From: Streptomyces sp. RB17
Lineage (GTDB): Bacteria > Actinomycetota > Actinomycetes > Streptomycetales > Streptomycetaceae
Assembly (NCBI RefSeq): GCF_009604455.1
Contig: NZ_WEGL01000002.1
Coordinates: forward strand, 62,001 to 126,000
DNA length: 64,000 nucleotides
Direction: 5' to 3'
Part shown: positions 18,378-27,806 of the stretch, in pieces
How the letters are laid out: each line of letters opens with the position of its first letter
How positions within the stretch are numbered: the first letter of the stretch is position 1
Made by a program: the position numbers and the translations under genes
Notes under the pieces: generated by a model
The model's input: the letters and a program-made list of their open reading frames with translations, nothing else
The model's database searches: none
Told to the model about the DNA's origin: nothing

Positions 18378-19397
18378 TCAGTGGTGCCGTGCGGGCGGGG
18401 TCACGGGGGCATGGCGGACCGGCGGGCCGACGTCAGCCGGCAGCCGGTCCGCCAGGAAGCCGTATGCCTTCCTCAGCTCCGGGTCGGCCAGCGAGCGCCA
18501 CCAGCGGTCCACGCCGTACCAGCCGGGGGCGGCGAGCGCCCCGCCGTGCCGCTGGACGGACAGCCCGGCCGCGAGGACCGCGAACCGCAGCCGTTCGTGC
18601 AGCGGCCAGCCGCCGAGCGAGGCCGCGACGAAGCTCGCGCCGAACACGTCCCCGGCGCCCGTGGCGTCCAGCACGTCGACGTCGAGGGCCGGGACCTCCG
18701 CGTACTCGCCGGTCGTCTGGTCGACGGCCGTCGCCCCGTCGCCGCCCCGGGTGACCACGGCCACCGGGACCAGCTCGGAGAGCGCGCCGAGGGCCGCCCG
18801 CGCGCTGTCGGTGCGGGTGTAGGCCATCGCCTCGGTCTCGTTGGGGAGGAAGGCGTGGCACAGGGAGAGCTGGTCGAGGAGGTCCGTGGACCACTGCTGG
18901 GTGGGGTCCCAGCCGACGTCGGCGTAGACGCGGGTGCCGTTCGCGGCGGCCTTGGCGAGCCACGCGCGGGGCTCGGCCTCGAGGTGCACGAGGGCGGTGC
19001 GCGCCTCGGGCGGGTCGCCCATCAGCGCGTCCTGCGAGTACGGCGGCTCCTGGCCGTGGGTGACCAGGGCCCGGTCGGTTCCGTGGGCGAGCGCGACGGT
19101 GACGGCGGTGGGCCGGCCTTCGGCGGTGCGGGAGAGCGAGAGGTCGATGTCCTCCTGGTCGCGCAGGACGTCCCGGCAGTATTCGCCGTAGAAGTCGTCC
19201 CCGAAGACCGTGGCCAGCGAGGTGCGCAGTCCGAAGCGGGACGCGGCCACCGCGAGGTTCGCGATGCCGCCCGGGCCGCAGCCCATGCCGGCCGTCCAGA
19301 TCTCCTCGCCGGGCGTCGGCGGCTTGCCGAGCCCCGTGAGGACGAGGTCGTAGAACAGCAGCCCGGTCAGGAGCACGTCGGGCCTGTCGTCGTCCAC
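18378..19397 (-). CDS. PfkB-family carbohydrate kinase
   Basis: The 339-residue product has the ribokinase fold. The Gly-rich substrate region is WTAGMGCGPGGIANLAVAASRFG near residue 40. The C-terminal PfkB signature is LDATGAGDVFGASF, with the catalytic Asp. It phosphorylates a sugar released inside the cell. The exact sugar is not clear. Fructokinase, ribokinase and sugar-acid kinases share these motifs. I chose GTG 19397 because GAGAGG lies 7 bases upstream. It heads the minus-strand glycan operon and diverges from the DeoR regulator, which usually senses a phosphorylated sugar such as this enzyme's product. Confidence 0.88.
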   Translation of the reverse strand: MDDDRPDVLLTGLLFYDLVLTGLGKPPTPGEEIWTAGMGCGPGGIANLAVAASRFGLRTSLATVFGDDFYGEYCRDVLRDQEDIDLSLSRTAEGRPTAVTVALAHGTDRALVTHGQEPPYSQDALMGDPPEARTALVHLEAEPRAWLAKAAANGTRVYADVGWDPTQQWSTDLLDQLSLCHAFLPNETEAMAYTRTDSARAALGALSELVPVAVVTRGGDGATAVDQTTGEYAEVPALDVDVLDATGAGDVFGASFVAASLGGWPLHERLRFAVLAAGLSVQRHGGALAAPGWYGVDRWWRSLADPELRKAYGFLADRLPADVGPPVRHAPVTPPARHH

Positions 19398-19407
19398 GCG
19401 CACGCCT

Positions 19408-19436
19408 CTCGTCAAATCTCGTCATTTTCGATGACG
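19408..19436. promoter_or_regulatory. Repeat/palindrome cluster between the PfkB and DeoR genes
   Basis: Two head-to-tail decamers, CTCGTCAAAT (19408-19417) and CTCGTCATTT (19418-19427), run into a palindrome CGTCAT-N5-ATGACG (19420-19436). A further inverted copy, ATGACGAG, lies at 19504-19511 over the DeoR start. Repeated short sites of this kind are typical DeoR operators, so the neighbouring DeoR protein is the likely binder. Confidence 0.65.
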
Positions 19437-19503
19437 GGAATCGTGCGCCGCTCCGCCAGATTGGTCAATCCCTAAGCAGAAGTGAGCATGGAAATGATTG
19501 AAG

Positions 19504-20289
19504 ATGACGAGTAGTGTTCATGGCGTGCTGGCAGAACGACGACACCAACTCATCCTGCGGGCCCTGCGCTCCGGCGGCCCCGCCTCCGTGACCGATCTCT
19601 CCGAGCAGCTGGCGGTGAGCCCCGCCACGATCAGGCGCGACCTGGTCAAGCTGGAGGAGGACGGTCTGCTCACGCGTGTGCACGGCGGCGCGGTCGTCGA
19701 CGAGGGCGACCAGCCCTTCGCCGAGGTCGCCGAGGTGCGCGTGGCCGAGAAGGACGCGATAGCCGCGCGGGCGGCGGCGATGGTCGCCGACGGCCAGTCG
19801 GTGCTGCTCGACATCGGCACCACCGCCTACCGGCTCGCCCGCCAGCTGCACGGCCGCCGCCTCACCGTGATCACCAGCAACCTGGTGGTGTACGAGGAGC
19901 TCGCCGACGACGAGGGCATCGAGCTGGTCCTGCTCGGCGGCATGGTCCGCCGCGAGTACCGCTCCCTGGTCGGCTTCCTCACCGAGGACAACCTGCGTCA
20001 GCTGCACGCGGACTGGCTCTTCCTCGGCACCAGCGGTGTGCGTCCGGGCGGGCAGGTGATGGACACGACGGTCGTCGAGGTGCCCGTGAAGCGGGCCATG
20101 ATCAAGGCCGGCGACAAGGTCGTCCTGCTGGCCGACTCCGCCAAGTTCCCGGGTACGGGCATGGCGAGGGTCTGCGGTCCCGAGGACCTGGACGTGGTGG
20201 TGACGGACGCGCCGGTCGACCCGGTGACCCGCTCCTCGCTGGAGGAGGCGGGCGTCGAGGTGGTCCTGGCGGGAAAGGTGCAGGCGTGA
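19504..20289 (+). CDS. DeoR-family transcriptional regulator
   Basis: The 261-residue product has the DeoR HTH at the N-terminus (AERRHQLILRALRSGG, then ATIRRDLVKLEEDGLLTRVHGGAV) and the DeoR sensor domain after residue 75 (LLDIGTTAYRLARQL, TVITSNLVVY). Family members bind DNA in the absence of a sugar phosphate. I take ATG 19504. A GTG at 19525 would give the classical short start and cannot be ruled out. The GH4 gene overlaps its stop by four bases. Together with the divergent PfkB operon and the repeats between them, this makes it the local regulator of the glycan locus. Confidence 0.9.
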   Translation: MTSSVHGVLAERRHQLILRALRSGGPASVTDLSEQLAVSPATIRRDLVKLEEDGLLTRVHGGAVVDEGDQPFAEVAEVRVAEKDAIAARAAAMVADGQSVLLDIGTTAYRLARQLHGRRLTVITSNLVVYEELADDEGIELVLLGGMVRREYRSLVGFLTEDNLRQLHADWLFLGTSGVRPGGQVMDTTVVEVPVKRAMIKAGDKVVLLADSAKFPGTGMARVCGPEDLDVVVTDAPVDPVTRSSLEEAGVEVVLAGKVQA

Positions 20290-21623
20290 GGCTGACGATT
20301 CTGGGCGGCGGCGGATTCCGGGTGCCGCTCGTGTACGGGGCGCTGCTGGGCGACCGCGGCGAGGGGCGGGTCACCGAGGTCGTGCTGCACGACCTGGACG
20401 CCGGCCGGCTGTCCGCGGTGACCCGCGTGCTCGCCGAGCAGGCCGCCGGGGTTGCGGACGCTCCCCGGGTGACCGCCACGACCGACCTCGACGAGGCGCT
20501 GCGCGGCGCCGACTTCGTCTTCTCCGCGATCCGCGTCGGCGGCCTGGAGGGCAGGGCGAACGACGAGCGCGTGGCCCTCGCGGAGGGTGTGCTCGGCCAG
20601 GAGACGGTCGGCGCGGGCGGAATCGCCTACGGCCTCAGGACCGTGCCGGTCGCCGTCGACATCGCGCGCCGCGTGGCCCGGCTCGCCCCGGACGCCTGGG
20701 TCATCAACTTCACCAACCCGGCCGGTCTCGTCACCGAGGCCATGTCCCGCCACCTCGGCGACCGCGTCATCGGCATCTGCGACTCGCCGGTCGGCCTCGG
20801 CCGCCGTATCGCCCGCGTGCTCGGCGCGAACCCGAAGGAGGCGTGGATCGACTACGTCGGCCTCAACCACCTCGGCTGGGTCCGCGGACTGCGGATCGCC
20901 GGCCGCGACGAACTCCCGCGCCTGCTCGCCGACCCCGACCTGCTCGGTTCCTTCGAGGAGGGCAAGCTCTTCGGCGTCGACTGGCTCCGGTCGCTCGGCG
21001 CGATCCCCAACGAGTACCTGCACTACTACTACTTCAACCGCGAGGCCGTCCGCGCCTACCGGGAGGCCGGGCAGACCCGCGGCGCCTTCCTGCGCGACCA
21101 GCAGGCCCACTTCTACGAGGAGGCCGTCCGCGCCGACGTGTCGGCCCTCGATGCCTGGGACCGTACCCGCGCCGAGCGCGAGGCGACGTACATGGCGGAG
21201 AACCGGGAGACGGCCGGCGCCGGCGAGCGCGCGGCCGACGATCTCTCCGGCGGCTACGAGAAGGTCGCCCTGGCCCTGATGCGGGCCATCGCCCGCGACG
21301 AGCGTGCGACCCTCATCCTGAACGTCCGCAATCAACGCACCCTGTCGGTCCTGGACACGGACGCCGTCATCGAGGTGCCCTGCCTGGTCGACGCCAACGG
21401 CGCCCACCCGGTCGCCACGAGCCCGCTGCCCGGCCACGCCACCGGCCTGGTCTGCGCCGTGAAGGCCGTCGAGCGCGAGATCCTCGCCGCGGCCGAGTCC
21501 GGCTCCCGCACGACGGCCGTGAAGGCCTTCGCGCTGCACCCGCTGGTCGACTCCGTGAACGTGGCCCGTCGGCTGGTCGAGCGGTACACCGAAGTCCATC
21601 CGGGCCTCGCGTACCTCTCCTGA
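20286..21623 (+). CDS. GH4 family glycosidase (6-phospho-beta-glucosidase type)
   Basis: The 445-residue product begins with a GH4 NAD-binding loop (LTILGGGGFRVPLV). Other family segments follow: DFVFSAIRVGGLEGR, QETVGAGGIAYGLRTVPV, FTNPAGLVTEA, GICDSPVGL with the metal-site Cys, and GLNHLGWVRGL. GH4 enzymes need NAD and a divalent metal and cleave via redox chemistry. The similarity pattern favours 6-phospho-beta-glucosidase, although some GH4 members act on unphosphorylated alpha-galactosides. GTG 20286 overlaps the DeoR stop (GTGA). No PTS is encoded here, so the phospho-specificity is uncertain. Confidence 0.85.
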   Translation: MRLTILGGGGFRVPLVYGALLGDRGEGRVTEVVLHDLDAGRLSAVTRVLAEQAAGVADAPRVTATTDLDEALRGADFVFSAIRVGGLEGRANDERVALAEGVLGQETVGAGGIAYGLRTVPVAVDIARRVARLAPDAWVINFTNPAGLVTEAMSRHLGDRVIGICDSPVGLGRRIARVLGANPKEAWIDYVGLNHLGWVRGLRIAGRDELPRLLADPDLLGSFEEGKLFGVDWLRSLGAIPNEYLHYYYFNREAVRAYREAGQTRGAFLRDQQAHFYEEAVRADVSALDAWDRTRAEREATYMAENRETAGAGERAADDLSGGYEKVALALMRAIARDERATLILNVRNQRTLSVLDTDAVIEVPCLVDANGAHPVATSPLPGHATGLVCAVKAVEREILAAAESGSRTTAVKAFALHPLVDSVNVARRLVERYTEVHPGLAYLS

Positions 21624-21678
21624 ACGTCCTCCGGAAAGTGCCTGTCCACCGCTTGCGCCCCCGCACTGGAGACCCCTG

Positions 21679-24600
21679 ATGCACGACGAACGCCGCAGGA
21701 TCGAGGAGCGCGCCGAGCGCCTCCACCACCAGCGCATCAAGCCCGCGGTCCACGCGGCCACCACCCCCCTCGCGGTCGAGGCCTGGCAGGCGCCGGGCGA
21801 GCCGGTGCCCTTCGCGGAGGCCGCCGCCGCGACGTACGAACCCTTCGCGATGGACACCCCCTGGGGGCCGCCCTGGGGCACGACCTGGTTCCGGATGAGC
21901 GGGCAGGTGCCCGCCGACTGGGCCGGCCGGCGCGTCGAGGCGGTCATCGACCTCGGCTTCGTCGGCGACTGGCCCGGCAACCAGGCCGAGGCACTGGTCC
22001 ATCTCACCGACGGGACCCCGTTGAAGGCGGTCAACCCGCGCAACCAGTACGTGGCGGTCGCCAACCCGGCGGAAGGCGGCGAGGCCGTGCACTACCTGGT
22101 CGAGGCCGCCTCCAACCCGGACATCCTGGCCAACGACTTCGCGGCACCGACGCCGCTCGGCGACGTCCTGACCGCCGGTGACAAACCGCTGTACACCTTC
22201 AGGCGCGCCGACCTGGCCGTCCTCGACGAGGAGGTCTGGCACCTCGACCTCGACCTCCAGGTGCTGCGCGAGCTGATGGCGGAGCTCGGCGAGCACGAGC
22301 CGCGCCGGCACGAGATCCTGCACGCGCTGGACCGCGCCCTCGACCTGCTGGACCTGGACGACATCTCCGGTTCGGCCCCCGCCGTACGCGAAGCCCTGCA
22401 GCCGGTGCTGTCCAGGCCCGCCCACGCCAGCGCGCACATCATCTCCGGCGTCGGCCACGCGCACATCGACTCGGCGTGGCTGTGGCCCATCCGCGAGACC
22501 AAGCGCAAGACGTCCCGGACGTTCTCGAACGTGACGTCCCTGGCCGACGAGTACGAGGAGTTCGTCTTCGCGTGCTCGCAGGCCCAGCAGTACGCGTGGG
22601 TGCGTGACAACTACCCGCGCGTGTGGGAGCGGATCAAGAAGTCCGTCGAGAAGGGCCAGTGGGCGCCCGTCGGCGGCATGTGGGTGGAGGCCGACGGCAA
22701 CCTGCCCGGCGGCGAGGCGGTCGCCCGCCAGCTGATCCACGGCAAGCGGTTCTTCATCGAGCACTTCGGCGTCGAGACCAAGGGCGTCTGGCTGCCCGAC
22801 TCCTTCGGCTACAGCGCCGCCTACCCGCAGTTGGCCAAGCTCGCGGGCAACGACTGGTTCCTCACGCAGAAGATCTCCTGGAACCAGACCAACACGTTCC
22901 CCCACCACACCTTCTGGTGGGAGGGCATCGACGGCACGCGCATCTTCACGCACTTCCCGCCCATCGACACCTACAACGCCTGCTTCAGCGGCGAGGAGAT
23001 GGCCCGAGCGGTGCGCAACTACGCCGAGAAGGGCGGTGCCACCCGCTCCCTGGCCCCCTTCGGCTGGGGCGACGGCGGCGGCGGCCCCACCCGCGAGATC
23101 ATGGAGAAGGCACGGCGCCTGAGGGACCTGGAGGGTTCGCCCAAGGTCGTCATCGAGCACCCGGACGCCTTCTTCGCCAAGGCCCGCGAGGAGTACCCGG
23201 ACGCCCCGGTGTGGGTCGGCGAGCTGTACCTGGAGCTGCACCGGGCCACGTACACCTCCCAGGCCCGCACCAAGCAGGGCAACCGCCGCTCCGAACACCG
23301 CCTGCGCGAGGCGGAGTTGTGGGCGACGACGGCCGCGCTGCACGCGCCGGGCTACGCCTACCCGTACGAGCGGCTCGACCGGCTGTGGAAGACGGTGCTG
23401 CTGCACCAGTTCCACGACATCCTGCCGGGCTCCTCGATCGCCTGGGTGCACCGCGAGGCGGAGGCCGAGTACGCCCGCGTCGCGACGGAGCTGGAGGAGC
23501 TGACGGCCGAGGCGGTCGCCGCGCTCGGCGCCGGCGGGACCCGCGCGTTCAACGCCGGCCCGTTCGACCGCGCCGAGGTGATCCGCACGGCGACCGGCGC
23601 ACCGGCGTACGTGGAGGTGCCTGGGAGCGGCAGCGCGCCCCTGACCGGCGCCGAGCCCCCGCAGCCGGTGACGGTCGGCGGACGGGTCCTCGACAACGGC
23701 CTGGTCCGCGTGGAGGTCGCCGAGGACGGCACCCTCTCCTCCGTGCGCGACCTGCGCGCCGACCGCGAGGTCCTGGCCGGCCCGGGCAACCTGCTGCGCC
23801 TGCACACGGACCTCCCGAACTACTGGGACGCCTGGGACATCGACAAGCACTACAAGAACCGCTACACGGACCTGCTGGAGGCCTCGCGGATCGAGATCGT
23901 CGACGCGGATCCGCTGCTCGGCTCGATCCGCGTCTCGCGGTCCTTCGGCGAGGGCTCCACGATCACCCAGACGATCACGCTCCGCGCCGGCAGCCCCCGC
24001 ATCGACGTCGAGACCGACATCGACTGGCACGAGGCCGAGAAGATCCTCAAGGCCGGCTTCCCGGTGGATATCCGGGCCCCGCACTCCTCCGCGGAGATCG
24101 CCTACGGTCACATCCAGCGCCCCACGCACACCAACACCAGCTGGGAGGCCGCCCGTTTCGAGGTCTCCGGCCACCGCTGGGTGCACATCGCCGAGCCCGG
24201 CTACGGCGTCGCGGTCCTCAACGATTCCACCTACGGCCACGACGTCTCCCGCACGGTCCGCGAGGACGGGGGCACGACGACCACGGTGAGCCTCAGCCTG
24301 GTCCGCGCCCCGCGCGTCCCGGACCCCGGGGCCGACCAGGGCCGGCACCGCTTCACCTACTCCCTGCTCCCCGGCGCGCGCATCGAGGACGCCGTCGCCG
24401 AGGGCTACGCCCTCAACCTCCCCCTGCGGGTGGCGGACTCGGCCGGCGAACCCGAGCCGGTCGTCTCCGTGGACGGGGAGGGCGTGACCGTCGAGGCGGT
24501 GAAGCTCGCCGACGACGCGTCGGGCGACGTGGTGGTACGGCTGTACGAGTCGCGTGGCGGCCGGGCCCGGGGCGTGGTGCGGACCGGCTTCCCGCTCGCG

Positions 24601-24720
24601 GGCGCATCGGTCACCGACCTGCTGGAGCGGCCGCTGGCGGACGCCGGGGCGGACGACGGTGGTGTGCCGGTCGAGCTGCGGCCCTTCCAGATCCTGACGC
24701 TCCGGCTGCGGAGGGGCTGA
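21679..24720 (+). CDS. GH38 alpha-mannosidase
   Basis: The 1013-residue product has the GH38 catalytic barrel in the middle. Zinc-site residues H260, H262 and D264 lie in GHAHID, and nucleophile D374 lies in WLPDSFGY. The N-terminal beta domain and the long C-terminal beta-sandwich region are typical of bacterial GH38 enzymes. There is no signal peptide, so it acts on imported mannosides in the cytoplasm. It removes alpha-linked mannose, as found in N-glycans and yeast mannan. It starts 55 bases after the GH4 stop and 3 bases separate it from the GH29 gene, so the three form one unit. Confidence 0.93.
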   Translation: MHDERRRIEERAERLHHQRIKPAVHAATTPLAVEAWQAPGEPVPFAEAAAATYEPFAMDTPWGPPWGTTWFRMSGQVPADWAGRRVEAVIDLGFVGDWPGNQAEALVHLTDGTPLKAVNPRNQYVAVANPAEGGEAVHYLVEAASNPDILANDFAAPTPLGDVLTAGDKPLYTFRRADLAVLDEEVWHLDLDLQVLRELMAELGEHEPRRHEILHALDRALDLLDLDDISGSAPAVREALQPVLSRPAHASAHIISGVGHAHIDSAWLWPIRETKRKTSRTFSNVTSLADEYEEFVFACSQAQQYAWVRDNYPRVWERIKKSVEKGQWAPVGGMWVEADGNLPGGEAVARQLIHGKRFFIEHFGVETKGVWLPDSFGYSAAYPQLAKLAGNDWFLTQKISWNQTNTFPHHTFWWEGIDGTRIFTHFPPIDTYNACFSGEEMARAVRNYAEKGGATRSLAPFGWGDGGGGPTREIMEKARRLRDLEGSPKVVIEHPDAFFAKAREEYPDAPVWVGELYLELHRATYTSQARTKQGNRRSEHRLREAELWATTAALHAPGYAYPYERLDRLWKTVLLHQFHDILPGSSIAWVHREAEAEYARVATELEELTAEAVAALGAGGTRAFNAGPFDRAEVIRTATGAPAYVEVPGSGSAPLTGAEPPQPVTVGGRVLDNGLVRVEVAEDGTLSSVRDLRADREVLAGPGNLLRLHTDLPNYWDAWDIDKHYKNRYTDLLEASRIEIVDADPLLGSIRVSRSFGEGSTITQTITLRAGSPRIDVETDIDWHEAEKILKAGFPVDIRAPHSSAEIAYGHIQRPTHTNTSWEAARFEVSGHRWVHIAEPGYGVAVLNDSTYGHDVSRTVREDGGTTTTVSLSLVRAPRVPDPGADQGRHRFTYSLLPGARIEDAVAEGYALNLPLRVADSAGEPEPVVSVDGEGVTVEAVKLADDASGDVVVRLYESRGGRARGVVRTGFPLAGASVTDLLERPLADAGADDGGVPVELRPFQILTLRLRRG

Positions 24721-24723
24721 CCC

Positions 24724-25974
24724 ATGCCCATGCAACCCTGGTTCACCGACGCCAAGCTGGGCATCTTCGTCCACTGGGGCATCTACGCCGTCGACGGCGT
24801 CCAGGAGTCCTGGTCGTTCTACGACGACATCGTCCCGCACGAGCGGTACATGTCCCAGCTGGAGCGCTTCACGGGCGCGCACTACGACCCGAAGGCGTGG
24901 GCGGACCTCTTCGCCCGCGCCGGGGCCCGGTACGCCGTGCTGACGAGCCGCCATCACGACGGGGTGGCCCTGTGGGACACCCGGTACGGCGACCTCGGCC
25001 TCGGCAAGGACTACCTCGGTCCCTACGCCGAGGCCCTGCGCGAGAAGGGCCTGAAGGTCGGCTTCTACTACTCGCACTCCGACTGGAACCACCCCGACTA
25101 CGCCTCGACCCGCAAACCGGGCCGTCCGCCGGAGCTGGCGGACAACCGCTACTCCGAGGTCGCCGCCGAGGACGAGGACCTGGCGGCCTGGGAGCGTTTC
25201 CTCGCCTACCGGGACGGCCAGATCCGCGAGCTGGTCTCCCGCTACCGGCCCGACCTGATGTGGTTCGACGGCGAGTGGGAGCGCAGCGAGGAGCAGTGGC
25301 GCATCCCCGAACTCGCCGCGATCGTACGGTCGTACGTGCCCGAGGTCGTCTTCAACGCGCGCATGCTCGGCGAGGGCGACTACGCCACCCCCGAACAGGG
25401 CGCTCCCCTCGTGCCGCCGGACGGCCCCTGGGAGCTGTGCCTCACGATCAACGACTCGTGGGGCTACCAGCACCACGACCACAACCACAAGTCGGTGTCG
25501 CAGCTCGTCCGCTACTTCACCGAGACCATCGGCGGGGGCGGCAACCTGCTCCTCGACGTCGGCCCCATGGAGGACGGCACCATCCCGCAGCCGCAGGTCG
25601 AGCGCCTGGAAGCGCTGGGGGAGTGGATCCGCCGGCACGCGCAGGCGGTGTACGGCACGGTCCGCGGCCTGCCCGCCGGGCACCACTACGGTCCCAGCAC
25701 CCTCTCCGCCGACCGCCGTACGCTCTACCTCACGCTGTTCGACATCCCGCGCGCCGAGATCGGCGTCCGGGGCCTGGCGACGGCGGTCCGCAAGGTCACC
25801 GTGCTCGGCACCGGCACCGAGCTCGGCCACCGGGTGATCGGCGGCCTGCACGAGGCGGTCGGCGTGCTGTGGATCGACCCGCCGGCCGCGGCGGACCTCG
25901 ACCCGTACGCCACGGTGCTGGCCGTGGAACTCGACGGGGAACTGGAGCTGTACCGCGGTTCGGGCCGGTTCTGA
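24724..25974 (+). CDS. GH29 alpha-L-fucosidase
   Basis: The 416-residue product is a compact GH29 enzyme. The N-terminal WFTDAKLGIFVHWGIYAV, the RHHDGVALWDT segment and nucleophile D182 in LMWFDGEW are present, followed by GGGGNLLLDVGPMEDG. It has no signal peptide, so it is cytoplasmic. It would remove alpha-linked fucose from imported glycans. The start is ATG 24724. A second ATG two codons later is equally usable. It is the last gene of the DeoR-GH4-GH38-GH29 unit and ends at a strong hairpin. Confidence 0.92.
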   Translation: MPMQPWFTDAKLGIFVHWGIYAVDGVQESWSFYDDIVPHERYMSQLERFTGAHYDPKAWADLFARAGARYAVLTSRHHDGVALWDTRYGDLGLGKDYLGPYAEALREKGLKVGFYYSHSDWNHPDYASTRKPGRPPELADNRYSEVAAEDEDLAAWERFLAYRDGQIRELVSRYRPDLMWFDGEWERSEEQWRIPELAAIVRSYVPEVVFNARMLGEGDYATPEQGAPLVPPDGPWELCLTINDSWGYQHHDHNHKSVSQLVRYFTETIGGGGNLLLDVGPMEDGTIPQPQVERLEALGEWIRRHAQAVYGTVRGLPAGHHYGPSTLSADRRTLYLTLFDIPRAEIGVRGLATAVRKVTVLGTGTELGHRVIGGLHEAVGVLWIDPPAAADLDPYATVLAVELDGELELYRGSGRF

Positions 25975-26005
25975 CGGGCCCGGGCGTCTCAAGGAGATGG
26001 CGAAG

Positions 26006-26038
26006 GCGTGGGGGTGCCCGGCCCGGGCACCCCCACGC
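26006..26038. terminator. Bidirectional terminator between GH29 and GH18 genes
   Basis: Perfect 16-base arms (26006-26021 and 26023-26038) flank a single base. The hairpin lies between the two convergent stop codons, so it serves both. Confidence 0.9.
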
Positions 26039-26053
26039 GCTCGACCGCGGGGA

Positions 26054-27739
26054 TCAGCCGGTGAAGCCGGCCGTGATCGAGGTGAACTGCCAGTCGTTCT
26101 GGCTGATGCCGGAGCAGTTGCTCACCACGCCGCCGCCCGGGCAGGGCCGGTCACGGTTGACCGACCAGAAGGCGAGCCGCGCGATGTGGTGGGAGTTCGC
26201 CCAGTCCTTGATCTGGGTCCAGATGGCCGGAGTGGTGGTCTCCTGCTGGTCGGACAGGCCGTTCATGCCGGAGATGCCGATGTGCGAATAGGCCGTCGCG
26301 TCGTCCCAGCCGAAGGTCGACTTCAGCTTGGCCTTCAGGCCCTCGGCCGCGTTCACGGTGTTGCCGTACATGTCGGAGCCGCCGCCGAAGTCGAACGGCA
26401 TGATGGTGAAGACGTCGATGTTGGCACCCAGCGACTGGGCCTGCTCGATGAGCCGGTTGCCGTAGTACGTCGGGCCGGTGGTGGAGGTGCCGAAGGTGAC
26501 GATGGTCTTCAGGCCGGGGTTGTTGGCCTTGACCGTCTTCAGCGCGGTGAGGATCTTCGCCTGCACGGCCTCGTTCTCGAACTCGTCCGTGTTCTCGATG
26601 TCCATGTCGACGGCCTTCAGACCGTAGGCGTCGATCACCTTCTGGATGGCGCCGGCGAGCGCGGCCGCCGATGAGCAGTTGGCGCCGAGCTTGCTGCCCT
26701 GCCAGCCGCCGAAGGACGGGACGATGTCACCGCCGGCGGACCGGACAGCGTTGATCGCGCTCTGGTCGGCGCCGCCGGTGAGCGGCCGGCTGCCGTCCCA
26801 GGCCGGGGTGCAGCCGCCGGAGTCCAGCACGAACGCCATCGTGAACCATTTGATCCCGGTCGCGCTCATCACCGTCGTCGGGCTCGGCGGATCGCCCCAG
26901 CCCTCGTACAGATACGGCGCGGCCTGCGTGAACCCGGTGCCGCCGCCGCTGCCCGCGTTCGTGGTCACGGAGACGGCGTTGGAGGCGGCCGAGACGTTCC
27001 CGGCCGCGTCGTGCGCCTTGACCGTGAAGGTGTACGACGTGCTGGGCGACAGCCCGCTGACCGTGGCGGACGTGCCGGAGACGGTCAGCACCTGGTTCGA
27101 GCCGCTGTAGATGTCGTAACCGGTTACGCCCACATTGTCGGTGGCGGCGTTCCACGACAGCGACACGCTCGACGACGTCTTGCCGGTCGAGGTCAGGCCC
27201 GTCGGAGCGGTCGGCGCCTGCGTGTCCCCGCCGCCTCCGCCGCCGGGGCCGTCCAGGCCGATGTCGTCGGCCCAGTAGGTGCCCTGGGCGTACCAGCCGT
27301 GGACGTAGATGGTGGCGCTGGTCTGTGCGGCACCGGTGGTGAACGAGACACTGAGCTGGCTGTACGCCGTCGGCGAGGTCGTCCAGGTCGAGGCGCCGCC
27401 GTTCACGCCCAGGTACACATAACTGCCGCGTACCCAGCCGCTGAGGGAGTACGTCGTGTTCGGCTGCACGGCGACCGTCTGGCTGCACTGCGCGTTGTCG
27501 CTGTCGGTCACCGCGCCCTGCAGTGCCTTCGAGCCGCTGTGCACGGGGGAGGAGACGACCGAGCCGAGATTGCCGGTGCAGGTCCAGGGGGAGAGGCTGC
27601 CGGACTCGAAGCCGGGGTTGCTGAGGATGTTGGCCGCCTGAGCGGTACCCGGAAGGGCGATGGCCCCGCCGACCGCGAGGGCGACGGAACCGAGCAGAGC
27701 GAGAAGCCGACGTCTGTGACGTCCGAGTGGATTGCGCAC
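26054..27739 (-). CDS. Secreted GH18 chitinase with CBM and fibronectin type III domain
   Basis: The 561-residue product has a signal peptide (residues 1-36, ending TAQAA). A carbohydrate-binding beta-sandwich follows (about 37-165, NPGFESGSLSPWTC at its start). After a Gly linker comes a fibronectin III domain (about 175-262), then a GH18 barrel (about 272-561). The catalytic DxDxE motif is AVDMDIE with D378, D380 and acid E382. It belongs to the chitinase subgroup found in many Streptomyces and would cleave chitin outside the cell. GTG 27739 has AGGGAG upstream. The promoter contains a 13-base inverted repeat with TGGT-N4-ACCA cores, resembling known chitinase control sites. Confidence 0.92.
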   Translation of the reverse strand: MRNPLGRHRRRLLALLGSVALAVGGAIALPGTAQAANILSNPGFESGSLSPWTCTGNLGSVVSSPVHSGSKALQGAVTDSDNAQCSQTVAVQPNTTYSLSGWVRGSYVYLGVNGGASTWTTSPTAYSQLSVSFTTGAAQTSATIYVHGWYAQGTYWADDIGLDGPGGGGGGDTQAPTAPTGLTSTGKTSSSVSLSWNAATDNVGVTGYDIYSGSNQVLTVSGTSATVSGLSPSTSYTFTVKAHDAAGNVSAASNAVSVTTNAGSGGGTGFTQAAPYLYEGWGDPPSPTTVMSATGIKWFTMAFVLDSGGCTPAWDGSRPLTGGADQSAINAVRSAGGDIVPSFGGWQGSKLGANCSSAAALAGAIQKVIDAYGLKAVDMDIENTDEFENEAVQAKILTALKTVKANNPGLKTIVTFGTSTTGPTYYGNRLIEQAQSLGANIDVFTIMPFDFGGGSDMYGNTVNAAEGLKAKLKSTFGWDDATAYSHIGISGMNGLSDQQETTTPAIWTQIKDWANSHHIARLAFWSVNRDRPCPGGGVVSNCSGISQNDWQFTSITAGFTG

Positions 27740-27806
27740 GCGATCTCCCTGCGGGGGATGGGGTGTTCGGGAGTGCACGGATGTGCGGAGGTGCGCTGAA
27801 GAATTT

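Noticed and set aside
21367..25992. A 1541-codon open frame on the minus strand across the GH4-GH38-GH29 genes
   Set aside because: Antisense to three well-supported genes; low-complexity Arg/Gly/Val composition is typical of the reverse frame of high-GC DNA.
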